A stretch of 64,000 nucleotides of DNA from Phytophthora quininea (lineage: Eukaryota > Oomycota > Peronosporomycetes > Peronosporales > Peronosporaceae): positions 1 through 64,000 of the forward strand of contig JAAVTG010000102.1 in assembly GCA_011947345.1 (NCBI GenBank), read 5' to 3'. Shown one piece after another: positions 24,601 to 34,450 of this stretch (position 1 is the stretch's first letter; each line of letters begins with the position of its first letter). Position numbers and translations under genes: made by a program. The notes below the pieces were generated by a model. The model searched no databases. It was given only the letters and a program-made list of their open reading frames with translations, and was not told where the DNA came from.

Positions 24601-27600
24601 CACCGGGAAGCATGGCACCGGCGGGGTTTTTGGTGCTACAAAGTCATTTATGATGTATCTTGCGGACAAGACTGTCCACTTCGAATCGATCTCCTAAATG
24701 ACGGTCAAGGAAGACCCAAACCTGTCCAAATTGTGGCGCCAGCAGAAGGATTTAAACACCTTGGAATCTATCAGGGTGGGTGTAACCAGTGGGAAGCTAC
24801 GATTGCGCCAGTGTGGTCTCGATTGCTTGCTGAAGCGCAGCGGGTACAGAGCATGCAGCTATCACAAGCTCAACTACGGTATATTGTGAATAGTGTTTGG
24901 ATACCTCGATTGCGGTATCGGTTGGTATTAGGAGGGGCTATTACAGTGGCTGGGATCGTGGATACATTCATCAGGCAGATTGCTCGGAACGTGCTACGTC
25001 TTCCGTATTCTACCCCGCGTTTTTCTACTATGATCAACTCAACGGTCTGGGATTACTCAGCTGTGAGACTGATGCAAACAGCCATCGAGTACAGGAGGCG
25101 CTTCGGATACTGAATTCACCATGGATCCCGGTTTATCATGTGCTAGTAGAAAGGCTGGAAGCGTACCAAATAAATGCGGGGCTGCCGGACAATCCGCTAT
25201 GCGCTCCTATCTGCCCGCCGGTGCAACTCACCAGCTGGGAAGCGCAGATAATTCGCTTCGCTGCGAAAATGGATCCTCCCCTTCAGTTTGCTTGCCAATG
25301 GATACCACCGCCCGGAGTACGGCCGCATCGGAGTAACGATCGAACGCTGCTAGCAATAACGCCGTCAACACTGCGGAGTGCACTCGTGGCAGTTAACTGG
25401 AACACTCCATTCAAACTTATCTATGTCGGGGACATTTGTACGACATACGGATCCCACCTGATAACAAAAGCTGAACTACTACGGAAGGGTCGCTGGTCGG
25501 AGTCAAAACTCGGTCGAGTGAATATACTTTATGAGCACTGGAAGGCGAGGTTGGTACTCGATGGCACCGTTACGTTGCATGACCCGGTAGGGTGTGAGCC
25601 GATCTCACGAGGTGTGGCTTCGTATCACATGCGGATTGGAGTCGGTGAGTGGATTGTGGCAGTGAAACTCGAAGAAAATGGGGCGACCATGCGTGTACGA
25701 AGCTACGAGCTTGGCTATAGGGAAATAGGTGAAATTACTCGGCATCGACTCGGGATAGTAATTCCAATTCGATGGTGGTACGAACGGCCGCGAGGCAGTG
25801 ATGTCTGGTACGAGCGGACACACAGGGCCGTGGTAGAAGAATTTGAAGCGGTGTGTGTGCCAGTTATACCTACTTATTTGCCGCGGTCTCGAACTCGCCG
25901 TGACAGAATTATTTTGTGGACTACGACACAGATCGAAGGCGTTTCCGGCGTGAACAACATCAGCGTGCTCCAGGAAGCTTCAGCACGAAGTAGCCTAAGG
26001 TACTCAAGTACGCTGGCTACAGGAGAGCCGATTGAAGTTGCAACAGCGTGTACGGAATGTGGCAGGCACCGAGGTGAACGCTGGTGTCAGGTGTGCGGTA
26101 GATGGCACCATACGAACTGTGTGCCAGGAAATTGTAGCATACCAATCGGAAGTGGTACACTGTTAGATGTTAAACAGACCGCTAGCATGCAATATGCCTG
26201 GTGTGAAGGTGACAGGAACCTATCAGTTCAGGCAGGGGATGGAAGTGTTCTTGAGGCAAATTCAACCGGCACGAAAGGTAGTTGGGCATTCCAAATCCCG
26301 ACGGGCTACACAGTCATGGGACAGCTTCGGATACACCGCCCGGACATCACGTCGACTAGATGTGAAGTCCATGCACTACTTGCGGGGTTGCAACTTTATG
26401 GAGACGACGGTATCCAGATCTGCGACAACAAGAGCGCCATATCGATATTTGAGAGAGCACGCGCAATCTCTCAAGGACGAGAGCAGGATGTTAAATATCG
26501 AGATATACACCGCACGGAACTACGTTCACTGAGCAAGGCAATGAGGCCGGATGGGACAATGAAGGTGGTATGGGTTCAATCACATCGAGAAGGAGAATTT
26601 ACGTCAGACACCCAACTTCGTAAGCGACGCCAAGCGCTCGCATGCGTTGACAGAGCGGCCTTGGAGTGCCATCAACGGGAAATGATGGCATCGTACGCCT
26701 CGTGGATCGTGTTTGACAAGGTCATGATTGTTGATGAGGAGGGTGCGCTGGTGCTAGGAAACACACTACGGTACTTAACAAAGCGAGTACATGGTGATCA
26801 GCGGCGTCGCTACATGCTTAAGCAAGCGCAAAGGGGGAAGCCCGCCATGTGTTGACGGAAGACGAAATAGAAATGATCACAAAAGATAAGTGGACAGACA
26901 GTCTGCGCCATTTCTACTGGAGAGCGCGCGCCAATATCTTACACACCAACGCAGTCAAACACCGGTTTGATGAACGGTGGCCCGAAGAATGTACAATATG
27001 TGTGGACGAAGCTATCGATACTCAAGATCATCGATTTGGCCTCGACGATACTGGTTGCAGAGATTTAGCCAAGCTGACGCAGAGATTGAATGCCACGTTT
27101 GGTAAGATAGATTCTAACAGCTGGTTGCCGGATCAACACATCTTGCTCCCCGGAATCGCACATTCAATTGGGGTGGATGCGGGCTTGGAGGCCCGCGAGG
27201 CGTGGACACCTGCAGCTCAGACACGACACTCTTGGAGGATAATGGTGCCGGTGGGATCACTGCTCTGGGCCAATGCTCAATGGCTGGACTGGTTGGGTGA
27301 TGTGGCACAATTATGTTGTGACACGAGGTTTATCACCTTACTCGAGAATGAGATCGTTCCGATAGTGAGACGAAAATGGCGGTGTATGATTCCTGTATAC
27401 TTGGTTGAGGTGGTAAGACAACTGCATCCCGTTGTTGGGTTCTACGCTGCATTCCTTCCGCAATGGACACCAGGATGGGCAGCAGCCACCTTTCACCACC
27501 GGTTTGCATATGATCAGTTCCCAGGGTTAGCACATCTCAACGCTCCAACGGAGGTTCACGTGTGGTGGTTGGATGACGTCTATCAGCCACATTCGGAAGA

Positions 27601-28471
27601 GTGGTGGAGATGTTGGCAAAGATTATACGAATCGCGACTTATGTCGTCCAGTCCGGTGTTTTGGGTCGCTACGAGCTTTGGCTCCGAGGGCCACCGATGG
27701 ATTGAACATATAGGCTGCCGGTGGATAATAAAAATCCCAGCGGGGGCGTTAAGAATGCGGACCGAGTCGTCAGTCGTCCAACGCCATCCCCATGATCGAC
27801 GATCCGTTGTTCAACACAATGCCGTTGCACTCTTAATCGGTGTAATCGCTCAGGGAAGTGAAGTCGAAAGGATCGCAAACCGATCTATACCGTACTGGAG
27901 GCACTCACTACAGTTATACTATACTGATGAGTGGCTAATGAATGAGTGGACTACGGTGGGTAGTGGTGATGACGTTGCAGATACTTGTCATCCCGTCCTT
28001 GACTGGTATAACCAAAACAGTGACAGCATGTTGCAGCCATCGTGGTGGGCGCAATTGCGCCAACAATTGGATCGTCTTGGGTTGGCAGTGTACGACGCCC
28101 CTAAAGGATGGACGCGCTACCCCACAATGACGCGTGGCAGTCTGGAATGGGCACACATAGTCTCATACACGGCAAGCCAAACGAAGAGTCTACACGCAAC
28201 ATACTTTTATAGCGTGTGGTTGGCCTTGCGGGAGCACTGGAAATTTACTTGCACGCGTGATGCTGCAGATGTCGACTACCGGGATTGCAATGTACTGTTA
28301 GCCGATGTCAACCAAGGTATCCAGTCTCGTAGGCAAAATTGGACGCGTCGTTCTCAGACGAAGGTATCCCACCGACTGCAGGAGCGACGACAGTGGATCC
28401 ATGAACGTGGACGTCGGTGGCTAGCAGACCGACAACAGCACCTCGACCGCCCCAGTCAAGGCTCGGCATGA
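21641..28471 (+). CDS. LINE ORF2: endonuclease, reverse transcriptase, RNase H and unassigned C-terminal region
   Basis: One reading frame of nearly 2,280 codons once six missing bases are allowed (about 23049-23053, 24303, 24326-24329, 24675, 25094, 26833-26837). Order of parts: (1) APE-type endonuclease, 21.9-22.8 kb, with NINKNL, VAGDFNTY and SDH motifs; (2) reverse transcriptase, 23.6-24.8 kb, with SKDCLKCFDRI (motif A), GIGQGSILS (motif B) and LFVDD (motif C); (3) a Cys/His finger CTECGRHRGERWCQVCGRWH near 26050; (4) RNase H, 26.2-26.7 kb, with AGDGS, RCEVHALLAGL, ICDNKSA and a late VDRAA; (5) a C-x2-C-x9-H cluster near 26985-27030; (6) about 430 residues I do not recognise, rich in Trp. 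Start could be 21581 or 21641. It overlaps the end of ORF1, so it is probably made by reinitiation. Confidence 0.8.
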
Positions 28472-28649
28472 GGGTCCTGGGATTCCCATTGCATAACTTT
28501 CATAGTACGTGTAAGGCTAACTTGCTAGTAAGAGCCGGGAGGTTCTACGAGCAAGTTGGCTGTGTGTGGGCTACTACCGCGGGTTGGTACACATGGTACG
28601 TTATCCGTAGGCGAGGTTGCAGCAGAGCGCAATATTGGGAGTAGTTAGC

Positions 28650-28676
28650 CCGTAAAAACCGCAACAAATCAAATCA
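28650..28676 (+). repeat. LINE 3' tail with CAAAT-type repeats
   Basis: The element ends in AAAAACCGCAACAAATCAAA followed by TC and the duplication. A few CAAAT units stand in place of a poly-A tail, as in several non-LTR families. Confidence 0.6.
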
Positions 28677-28693
28677 AATTCTACAGCATGATG
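28677..28693. repeat. Right target-site duplication of the LINE
   Basis: AATTCTACAGCATGATG, identical to 19880-19896. Confidence 0.9.
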
Positions 28694-28938
28694 TGTCTTG
28701 CTGGGCTGTACATGGCCATGGTGCTCACAGACTGGGACTCTGCTGACGGGTGCGTCGCAAACTTACCCCTGCAGCAATCCTGCAGTCTATCTAACCATCC
28801 TGTACATTGTTGCTTTACATCAGGTCGATCAGTAGCGTCTCGATGTGGGTGAAGATCGTTGCGCAGTGGGTCACCATGGCGCTCTTCTCATGGACACTCA
28901 TTGCTCCCAAGCTTTTCCCCAACCGAGACTTCACCTAA
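28678..28938 (+). pseudogene. SERINC, 3' part after the LINE
   Basis: Directly after the duplicated F-Y-S-M-M codons the SERINC frame reads CLAGLYMAMVLTDWDSADG. An intron follows (gtgcgt to catcag, about 28749-28831), and then SSVSMWVKIVAQWVTMALFS and LIAPKLFPNRDF with stop at 28936-28938. This is the last pair of membrane helices in the family. The end faces the ADF/cofilin gene tail to tail, 100 bp away. Confidence 0.85.
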
Positions 28939-29038
28939 CAGCAATAACAATAGTAAACATGTCAACCTGCATCGAGAAAAAGAGCACTTTGTTGCAACCT
29001 GATTACAATAGCAATCACCGTACAAATAACCGGCACCT

Positions 29039-29536
29039 TTAGTCGTCCTCGAACTCACTGTCCGAGTCCGACGCATCGCCAGACGAGATGTCCATGCCTT
29101 GCGCCACCTCGCTCTTGATGACAGCGCTGACGTCGAAGCAGCCGTCGCAAACAGCGCGCACGGCACTCTTGGCGTGCGTGTAGGCCATCTTGAAGCCTGG
29201 GTGCGAGTTCTGCGGGATCCACGACACGAAGAAGAGCTTGCTGGCCTTGCGACCGTCCGCCGTCTGGTACTCATGGTCATACACGGCGTAGCGGCAGTCA
29301 TCGTCGGGCAGCGCCGCCTCAAAGTCCTTGAATGTGGCGCTGGGCGGCGCCGTCGAGTCCACAACCACGTGGGCGGCGTCGATGCGGAACAGCACGAAGC
29401 GGTACTTGCGGCGCATCTTGAGCTGCTTGAACTCGGCCACCACCTCGTCCGTGGGGGCGATGGCGTTGGCAGGCACGTCGTCCTGGTGGCGGATGTACTT
29501 GGCGACGCCGGCGGTCTTCATGTGGGGCTCCGCCAT
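29039..29536 (-). CDS. Actin-depolymerising factor/cofilin
   Basis: A 165-residue ADF-homology protein. Core motifs: EFKQLKMRRKYRFVLFRID, DDCRYAVYDHEY, KLFFVSWIPQNSHPGFKMAY with the long actin-binding helix, and an acidic C-terminus. ADF severs and depolymerises ADP-actin filaments. A tail of about 28 residues precedes the usual start of the domain, so the Ser that is normally near the N-terminus is displaced; a second start is not obvious. No frame break. Divergent from eIF5A across a 1 kb region. Confidence 0.85.
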   Translation of the reverse strand: MAEPHMKTAGVAKYIRHQDDVPANAIAPTDEVVAEFKQLKMRRKYRFVLFRIDAAHVVVDSTAPPSATFKDFEAALPDDDCRYAVYDHEYQTADGRKASKLFFVSWIPQNSHPGFKMAYTHAKSAVRAVCDGCFDVSAVIKSEVAQGMDISSGDASDSDSEFEDD

Positions 29537-29642
29537 GGTGATCGCGCTGTTCTTGAAGGGGAGAATCTGATTGTGCGTCAGCAGATGGTGGCGCAAATGT
29601 GCATGGGATTGTGACAGGCTGCTGCCACAGTATTGGAGCAGT

Positions 29643-29668
29643 GTGTACGCACGCCAACGTGCGTACAC
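29643..29668. repeat. Inverted repeat, 11-bp arms, 4-bp loop
   Basis: GTGTACGCACG (29643-29653), spacer CCAA, CGTGCGTACAC (29658-29668). Perfect arms, about 110 bp upstream of the ADF start. Confidence 0.7.
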
Positions 29669-30185
29669 GTACATGGCATCTCCAGCTTTTCACACTGGTG
29701 CTTCTTGCTGCAATCAGCTCCACGAACCTAATCTACCAGAGCGTCTTGATCGCTGCGTTGAAAAGCTTTCTGCTGCGACCAACGCGATATCGGACCATGT
29801 ATTCGACCACCGGAAGGGAGGCCAACTCAGCTAGCTCCAGCTGGCGCCAGCGACCGACACAATGACGCTATCCTGCTCAGGCCGCCATGCTCAGGAAAAC
29901 AGCGTTCTCGGTGGGCGTTATTGATCGATGCGGCAGGTCAAGTTGCTGAGCTAGTTTCCCTTGAGCGTGTACCAGCACACGCGGTACAAGTCAAGGGTTG
30001 TCAACGTGTCTATTCTCCCCCAAGCAGCGGTGCCACCGCAGCGAATGGCTACTGCTCTCAGCCTGCTTCTCTCTTCTTGTGCATCCGCACCGTTCTTCTG
30101 TTGCAGCTCGGTCCCATGCGGCCTGCACCACCAGACTCCACCGGTGGTGCGCTCTCCAGCAGTGAGAAACTCTGCCGCCCTTTTC

Positions 30186-30218
30186 TTAAGCGCGCTTGGA
30201 ATAGGCAAGCGCGCTTAA
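30186..30218. repeat. Inverted repeat, 13-bp arms, 7-bp spacer
   Basis: TTAAGCGCGCTTG (30186-30198) and CAAGCGCGCTTAA (30206-30218) around GAATAGG. Perfect arms in the ADF/eIF5A promoter region. Confidence 0.75.
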
Positions 30219-30460
30219 AATACGAAATGAACCCGTCTCTGATTGGCCAGCGCCAGCTGGTCGCTTTTGTGTGGCTCGGCCGAGATAATTGGCCACGGCA
30301 GTCCCAGTTTTTGATCGCCAGTTGAGTTTCCCTTCCCAAGGTACGAGCGCGCTTTCCTTCCAGCTCCCCTTCGTGTGCTTGGTGGTGCATGGGCTCAGCA
30401 ACAGTTGTCAGGCTCCAGTAGCAGTGCAGCAACAGTCGCTTGACGTCGATCAGCCCCGCA

Positions 30461-30474
30461 CAGCGCATGCGCTG
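30461..30474. promoter_or_regulatory. NRF1-like palindrome CAGCGCATGCGCTG
   Basis: A perfect 14-bp palindrome 80 bp before the eIF5A start. Its GCGCATGCGC core equals the animal NRF1 site; whether an oomycete factor reads it is unknown. Confidence 0.5.
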
Positions 30475-30552
30475 TTTTGTAAATGTGGGACTTGTCTAAC
30501 ATTGATTATATTTCTACTTAGGTTTTTCTTTTCCCCACTCACATTTTTTGCA

Positions 30553-31041
30553 ATGGCTGAGCACGAGGAGCACGATTTCGAGTTCCACTCGACCGACGCC
30601 GGTGCCTCCGAGACGTACCCGTCTGAGGCCGGCCAGATCCGCAAGGGCGGCTTCATCATGATCAAGGGCCACCCCTGCAAGGTCGTGAGCGTGTCCACCT
30701 CCAAGACGGGCAAGCACGGCCACGCCAAGTGCAACTTCACGGCTCTGGACATCTTCACCAACAAGAAGTACGAGGACATTGTGCCCTCCACGCACACCAC
30801 GTCGGTGCCCTTCGTGTCCCGCGCCGAGTACACGCTGCTGGACATTACGGACGACGACTTCTGCTCGCTCATGGACGACGCCGGCGAGACCCGCGAGGAT
30901 ATCAAGCTGCCGACGTTTCCGGAGACCTTCGCGGACGAAATCCGCGCCGACTTTGACGACGGCAAGCAGCTGGTGCTGACGGTGCTCAAGGCCTGCGGCA
31001 CGGAGCAGATCATCGCCAAGAAGGAGGACCTGGGCGCCTAA
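30553..31041 (+). CDS. Translation initiation factor 5A (eIF5A)
   Basis: A 162-residue intronless protein of normal family length. The hypusine loop STSKTGKHGHAKCNF is complete; the Lys in TGKHG is the site that deoxyhypusine synthase modifies. Other landmarks are GGFIMIKGHPCKVV at the start and the acidic OB-fold C-terminal half. eIF5A helps the ribosome make peptide bonds at slow motifs and in termination. No frame break. High GC at third positions suggests strong expression. Confidence 0.95.
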   Translation: MAEHEEHDFEFHSTDAGASETYPSEAGQIRKGGFIMIKGHPCKVVSVSTSKTGKHGHAKCNFTALDIFTNKKYEDIVPSTHTTSVPFVSRAEYTLLDITDDDFCSLMDDAGETREDIKLPTFPETFADEIRADFDDGKQLVLTVLKACGTEQIIAKKEDLGA

Positions 31042-31408
31042 GTGTCTGCTGTCTGCACAGACTGGACCCTGTCGCGCAGGGGAGACGATCGGAAGCTCCG
31101 GAGCTTCGGAGCTTGGTAGCTTCGGCATGCAAGTCGCGTTTGCCTATTTTCTATATTTTTGAGGAAAAGAAGGAGCTAAGAGAGGAGGCCTGGAGTCTTT
31201 GATGTTGGCGTCTTGTTAGGAAGAAGCTGCTGAATGCGAGCGACGGTGCTAAAGTAGTTGAATATTTCTCTCTTTTTCTTGGTTCACGAAGCTGGCTCAA
31301 GTTTTGTTGTGTTCTGATGCGATTGATGCAAGTGCTGGTTCCAGTCGTAGTTTTTGATGACCAGCATCAGCGATTAAAATTTCTACCTCGCAGGAGATGA
31401 ACTCTAGT
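31042..31408. other. Tail-to-tail gap eIF5A/PIGG with a 16-bp palindrome
   Basis: About 365 bp between two stops. GAAGCTCCGGAGCTTC at 31092-31107 is a perfect palindrome in the likely eIF5A 3' UTR, followed by partial copies of the half site (to 31125). It could form an RNA hairpin. No gene. Confidence 0.5.
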
Positions 31409-34306
31409 CTATTGTTTGTGGTGTGGCGGCTCGGTGACGGAGACGGTCAACATGCTTACGACCACAAGAGACACGGCAAGGTGGGCGACTTCGTACAGCA
31501 TCTACAGATACAAGCAAGAAAAGTTATGCTACGAAAACCAAACCAATGAAAACGCCATCTCAGAAGTACCTTTGGAGCGAAGACACTCCAGATGAATAGG
31601 TGAAATCGCATAAAGTACACGACAATGCTGCACCAACACAAAGGGGTGAATTGCAAGGTCGACGAAAAGAAAAATTTCCGCAACACGTACGTGTAGACAG
31701 TGAAGCGAAGAGTCTGGTACGCGAAGATTGCAAGGCTTGCGGATTGCCTTGCCTTCAACGACGACAGCGACAACGACATCGTAGGTTGGACCGAAGATAC
31801 ATAATCTAACCACTGGAAAAGGTTCACGAAGCACACCAACGGCCCGGAATATACGCTCACAAATGTAAGCGCTCCAACCAACCCCTGCGTGTACGACGAC
31901 AAACCGTGGAAAGATTGGCTGATGTCGATGGTGGTCACCAAGTGGGAGTTGCCCAGCGCGAAACAGGCGGTTTGCGAGAGCCAAACTGCAAACCCTCCGA
32001 TAATTGCTCCACTCTGACGTAGCGAAGCAGCCTCTTTGCACTTCAGTAATCTTGCGACTACCTCCATCTGCAGACATAAAAACAAAGGATCTGAAGATTG
32101 TTCTCGCGCTGTAGCAGCACAACTAGCAGCCACACGATCATCTCGGCTAGCAATGTACGAAGTCCACGCTTTGCAGGTAATATCATAGTTGCCAGACAAA
32201 TTGCACCCCCATACACGACACGTGCGCTGGCATCAGCATCCAGCGCTAACCAAGGCGTCCCAACGTTGACTTCCGAAGCAGACTGGTCGAGTGACTTGAT
32301 TTGACAATTTGCCACCATCGCAACCACGAAGACCAGGCAGCTACAGAGAGCCGTAACTTTCTCCGGCTTGGATAACTTCAAAACGGAACGAACAACTTTC
32401 CACAATGCAATACCCGTGATTGAGACCACACAGATACCCGTCGACAGGACACTTTGAGGAAATACAGCGCCAGTGGAAAGGATTGAAACAGAATCATCCG
32501 TAGCAAACTCATTTCCCGGTAAGTTAGCATCCAGGTGAAGTCCATTCAAACGCCAGAAGTTAATGACTTGGTTACGGGAGCGCAGCATGCGTGTCAGAAC
32601 CAGCAAAGCACCAACAGAAATGAGCCCCCATTTGTAGATGAGGCTCTGGAGGGTAATTTCTGCTGCCGTAACAGATGCAACCCCAGCGCAAACAGCAAAG
32701 TGGTTGCCATGAAAACGCAGTCGCATGTTCGTTTTCAATGGACGAGCTTGACGACAAACTGGCAATCTGAAGAACACTTCCCACCCCCAAGACTAAAACC
32801 AGAGGGTTGCCGCTACGTGAATCGTAAGTATCAGCCGTCTTTATTGCACTAAGGCCATGTCGATCTCGTTTTCTCGTATAAAATACAATAGCGCAGCTAG
32901 AAAAGAGAAGTACCAACCCTGAAAATATTGCGGAAATGTTATACTCGGATCCATCGCTCTCGCTGACCTTGGTTTGCAATGCCTGGCAAGCCTCACGCAC
33001 CGTCGCTGCCAACGCTTCGATATTGGCATCTCTTTCACCCCGTTCAAGGGTGTCTCGCAGTTGACGCACCGGTGCTCGGTACTGTTCATCGATTTTTTCA
33101 TGTCCGAAGCGTGAAATCTAATCTTCGCCAACTCGTAAAGCTGGACAAAGTTCCGATACAGTTCACGCAAATAATACGACCGTTGCTTAAGAGTTAGCTC
33201 AGAAGAAGCGCGAACAACATCATCCAGCAACAACCCTGTACTATACAGCGGGATGGGGAGACCAAATAGTGCAGAGATTGTTGGCACTAGATCCACCTGA
33301 CTCCGCTTTTGACGATACGATACCGTCGACAAAGACTGGAGTGATTTGCCATCACCACGCATAAACATTAAAAGTGCGGATGACTCTTCTAGTGTGGCAC
33401 CGCCATGATTGCCCACTTCAGACATGCCATGATCGCTGCATAATAAAATCAACGACGGCTTTGCTGTTTCGTCGTTCTTCAATCGTTGTTCATCTTGTTT
33501 ACGCACCGACTCCACCACACGCTGCACAATACCATCCATCTCTTGCAGTTTATCCTTCATCATAGACGACCGCGGTCCGCGCAAGTGCCCCACGTGATCC
33601 AATCCCAAGTAATGCAACACCAATGCGTCCCAATCCCCACTTTTGTCATTCTGCATGGTCGGGTCCAGTTCCTCCTTCAAATGCCTCGTCACATTGTTAT
33701 CCACCTCCACAGTATCTCTGGTATAAAACCCCGACGTGCCATCCGAGCGTTTAAATGTCTCCGGGAATAATTTCAGCCACGTGTCGTCACCATAAAACAC
33801 TATCCGCTTCCCACTCGCTGCCAACAGCGAGATCAAGTTGCTGTCATCACCTAACGCCGCCGAGTTGAAATTCCTTAAAATGTCAATAAAAGCAGGAGCT
33901 TTTCCTGTCACAAGAGCCTTTAATCTGGGCATCGTCACTGTCGGTACGCTTGCGTGAGCCACGTAGCCCAAAGCTGTTCCAGAAGCCACAAGACCGCTAG
34001 TGAACGGCATATAAGCATTCAATTCGGCCTTCTCTAGCTGACCCTGGGTGCAGCTTTACTGTCTCGCATTGCAGAGCTGCCCAACACCATATCCGCCCTC
34101 AGGGCGTCGATGAGCACAACGACAAGGCGATCGTAAGCTGCTTCACGTTGCTGTGGGTCATAATGCAGGGTATCCTGGGCGTCCAGAGCTGAGGGTGAGC
34201 TCACGGACGACTGAAAGAACACCTCGTTAAGACGCAGCAAGCCGCTGGAGCACAGATACGCCCCCAGAGCGGCGGTAAGACACAGCAGCCGAAGGACGAC
34301 CGCCAT
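31409..34306 (-). CDS. GPI ethanolamine phosphate transferase 2 (PIGG/GPI7-type)
   Basis: A polytopic ER enzyme of the alkaline-phosphatase fold that adds ethanolamine phosphate to the second mannose of GPI anchors. Visible signs: an N-terminal signal-anchor, VVVLIDALRADMVLG with a metal Asp, SVPTVTMPRLKALVTG with the nucleophile Thr, FYGDDTWLKLFP, HYLGLDHVGH and CSDHGMSEVGNHGG. After about 400 lumenal residues come many membrane helices (31.4-32.9 kb). The last exon, MLYEVAHLAVSLVV, follows a 70-bp intron. Five missing bases break the frame (for example near 34054, 33071, 32735, 32690, 32072), all repaired in one direction. Family assignment to PIGG rather than PIGO/PIGN rests on the motif spacing and length. 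Confidence 0.85.
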
Positions 34307-34450
34307 CTTCGTTGTGCGTGCAGATTTGGGCAATGTACCCAAAACGATACCCATATGACGTCGAAAACGTCAGTCCGTGTTGGTGATGCCTTGTTCTCGT
34401 CCTTCATTGCGTTCGTCATCTATTCGACTCTACCAACAAAGCGGTCTAAA

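Larger units (their letters stand above)
19897..28676 (+). mobile_element. Full-length non-LTR retrotransposon (LINE) inserted in SERINC
   Basis: An 8.8 kb element on the same strand as its host gene. It has a short 5' leader, ORF1 (Gag-like with zinc knuckle), ORF2 (endonuclease, reverse transcriptase, zinc finger, RNase H, long C-terminal part), and a short 3' end with a CAAAT-type repeat in place of poly-A. A perfect 17-bp duplication borders it. Both ORFs stay open when single-base undercalls are allowed, so the copy looks young. Endonuclease of the APE type plus RNase H points to the wide I-like group of LINEs, but the clade is not settled. Confidence 0.9.
29537..30552. promoter_or_regulatory. 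Divergent promoter region between ADF/cofilin and eIF5A
   Basis: About 1 kb without a convincing gene. It holds three strong inverted repeats (listed separately), a TGACGTC CRE-like core at 30441-30447, a CCAAT-type attggcc near 30242 and 30288, and a pyrimidine tract ending in AG near 30521 that may be the acceptor of a 5'-leader intron of eIF5A. CTCACATTTTTTGC just before the eIF5A ATG resembles the oomycete FPR element. Confidence 0.45.

Noticed and set aside
21581..28471. Programmed frameshifts in LINE ORF2
   Set aside because: Six shifts of the same sign at runs, without slippery heptamers, and the same kind in host genes; sequence undercalls explain them better.
29099..29614. Long plus-strand frame over the ADF gene
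   Set aside because: High-GC antisense shadow of ADF/cofilin; no motif of its own.
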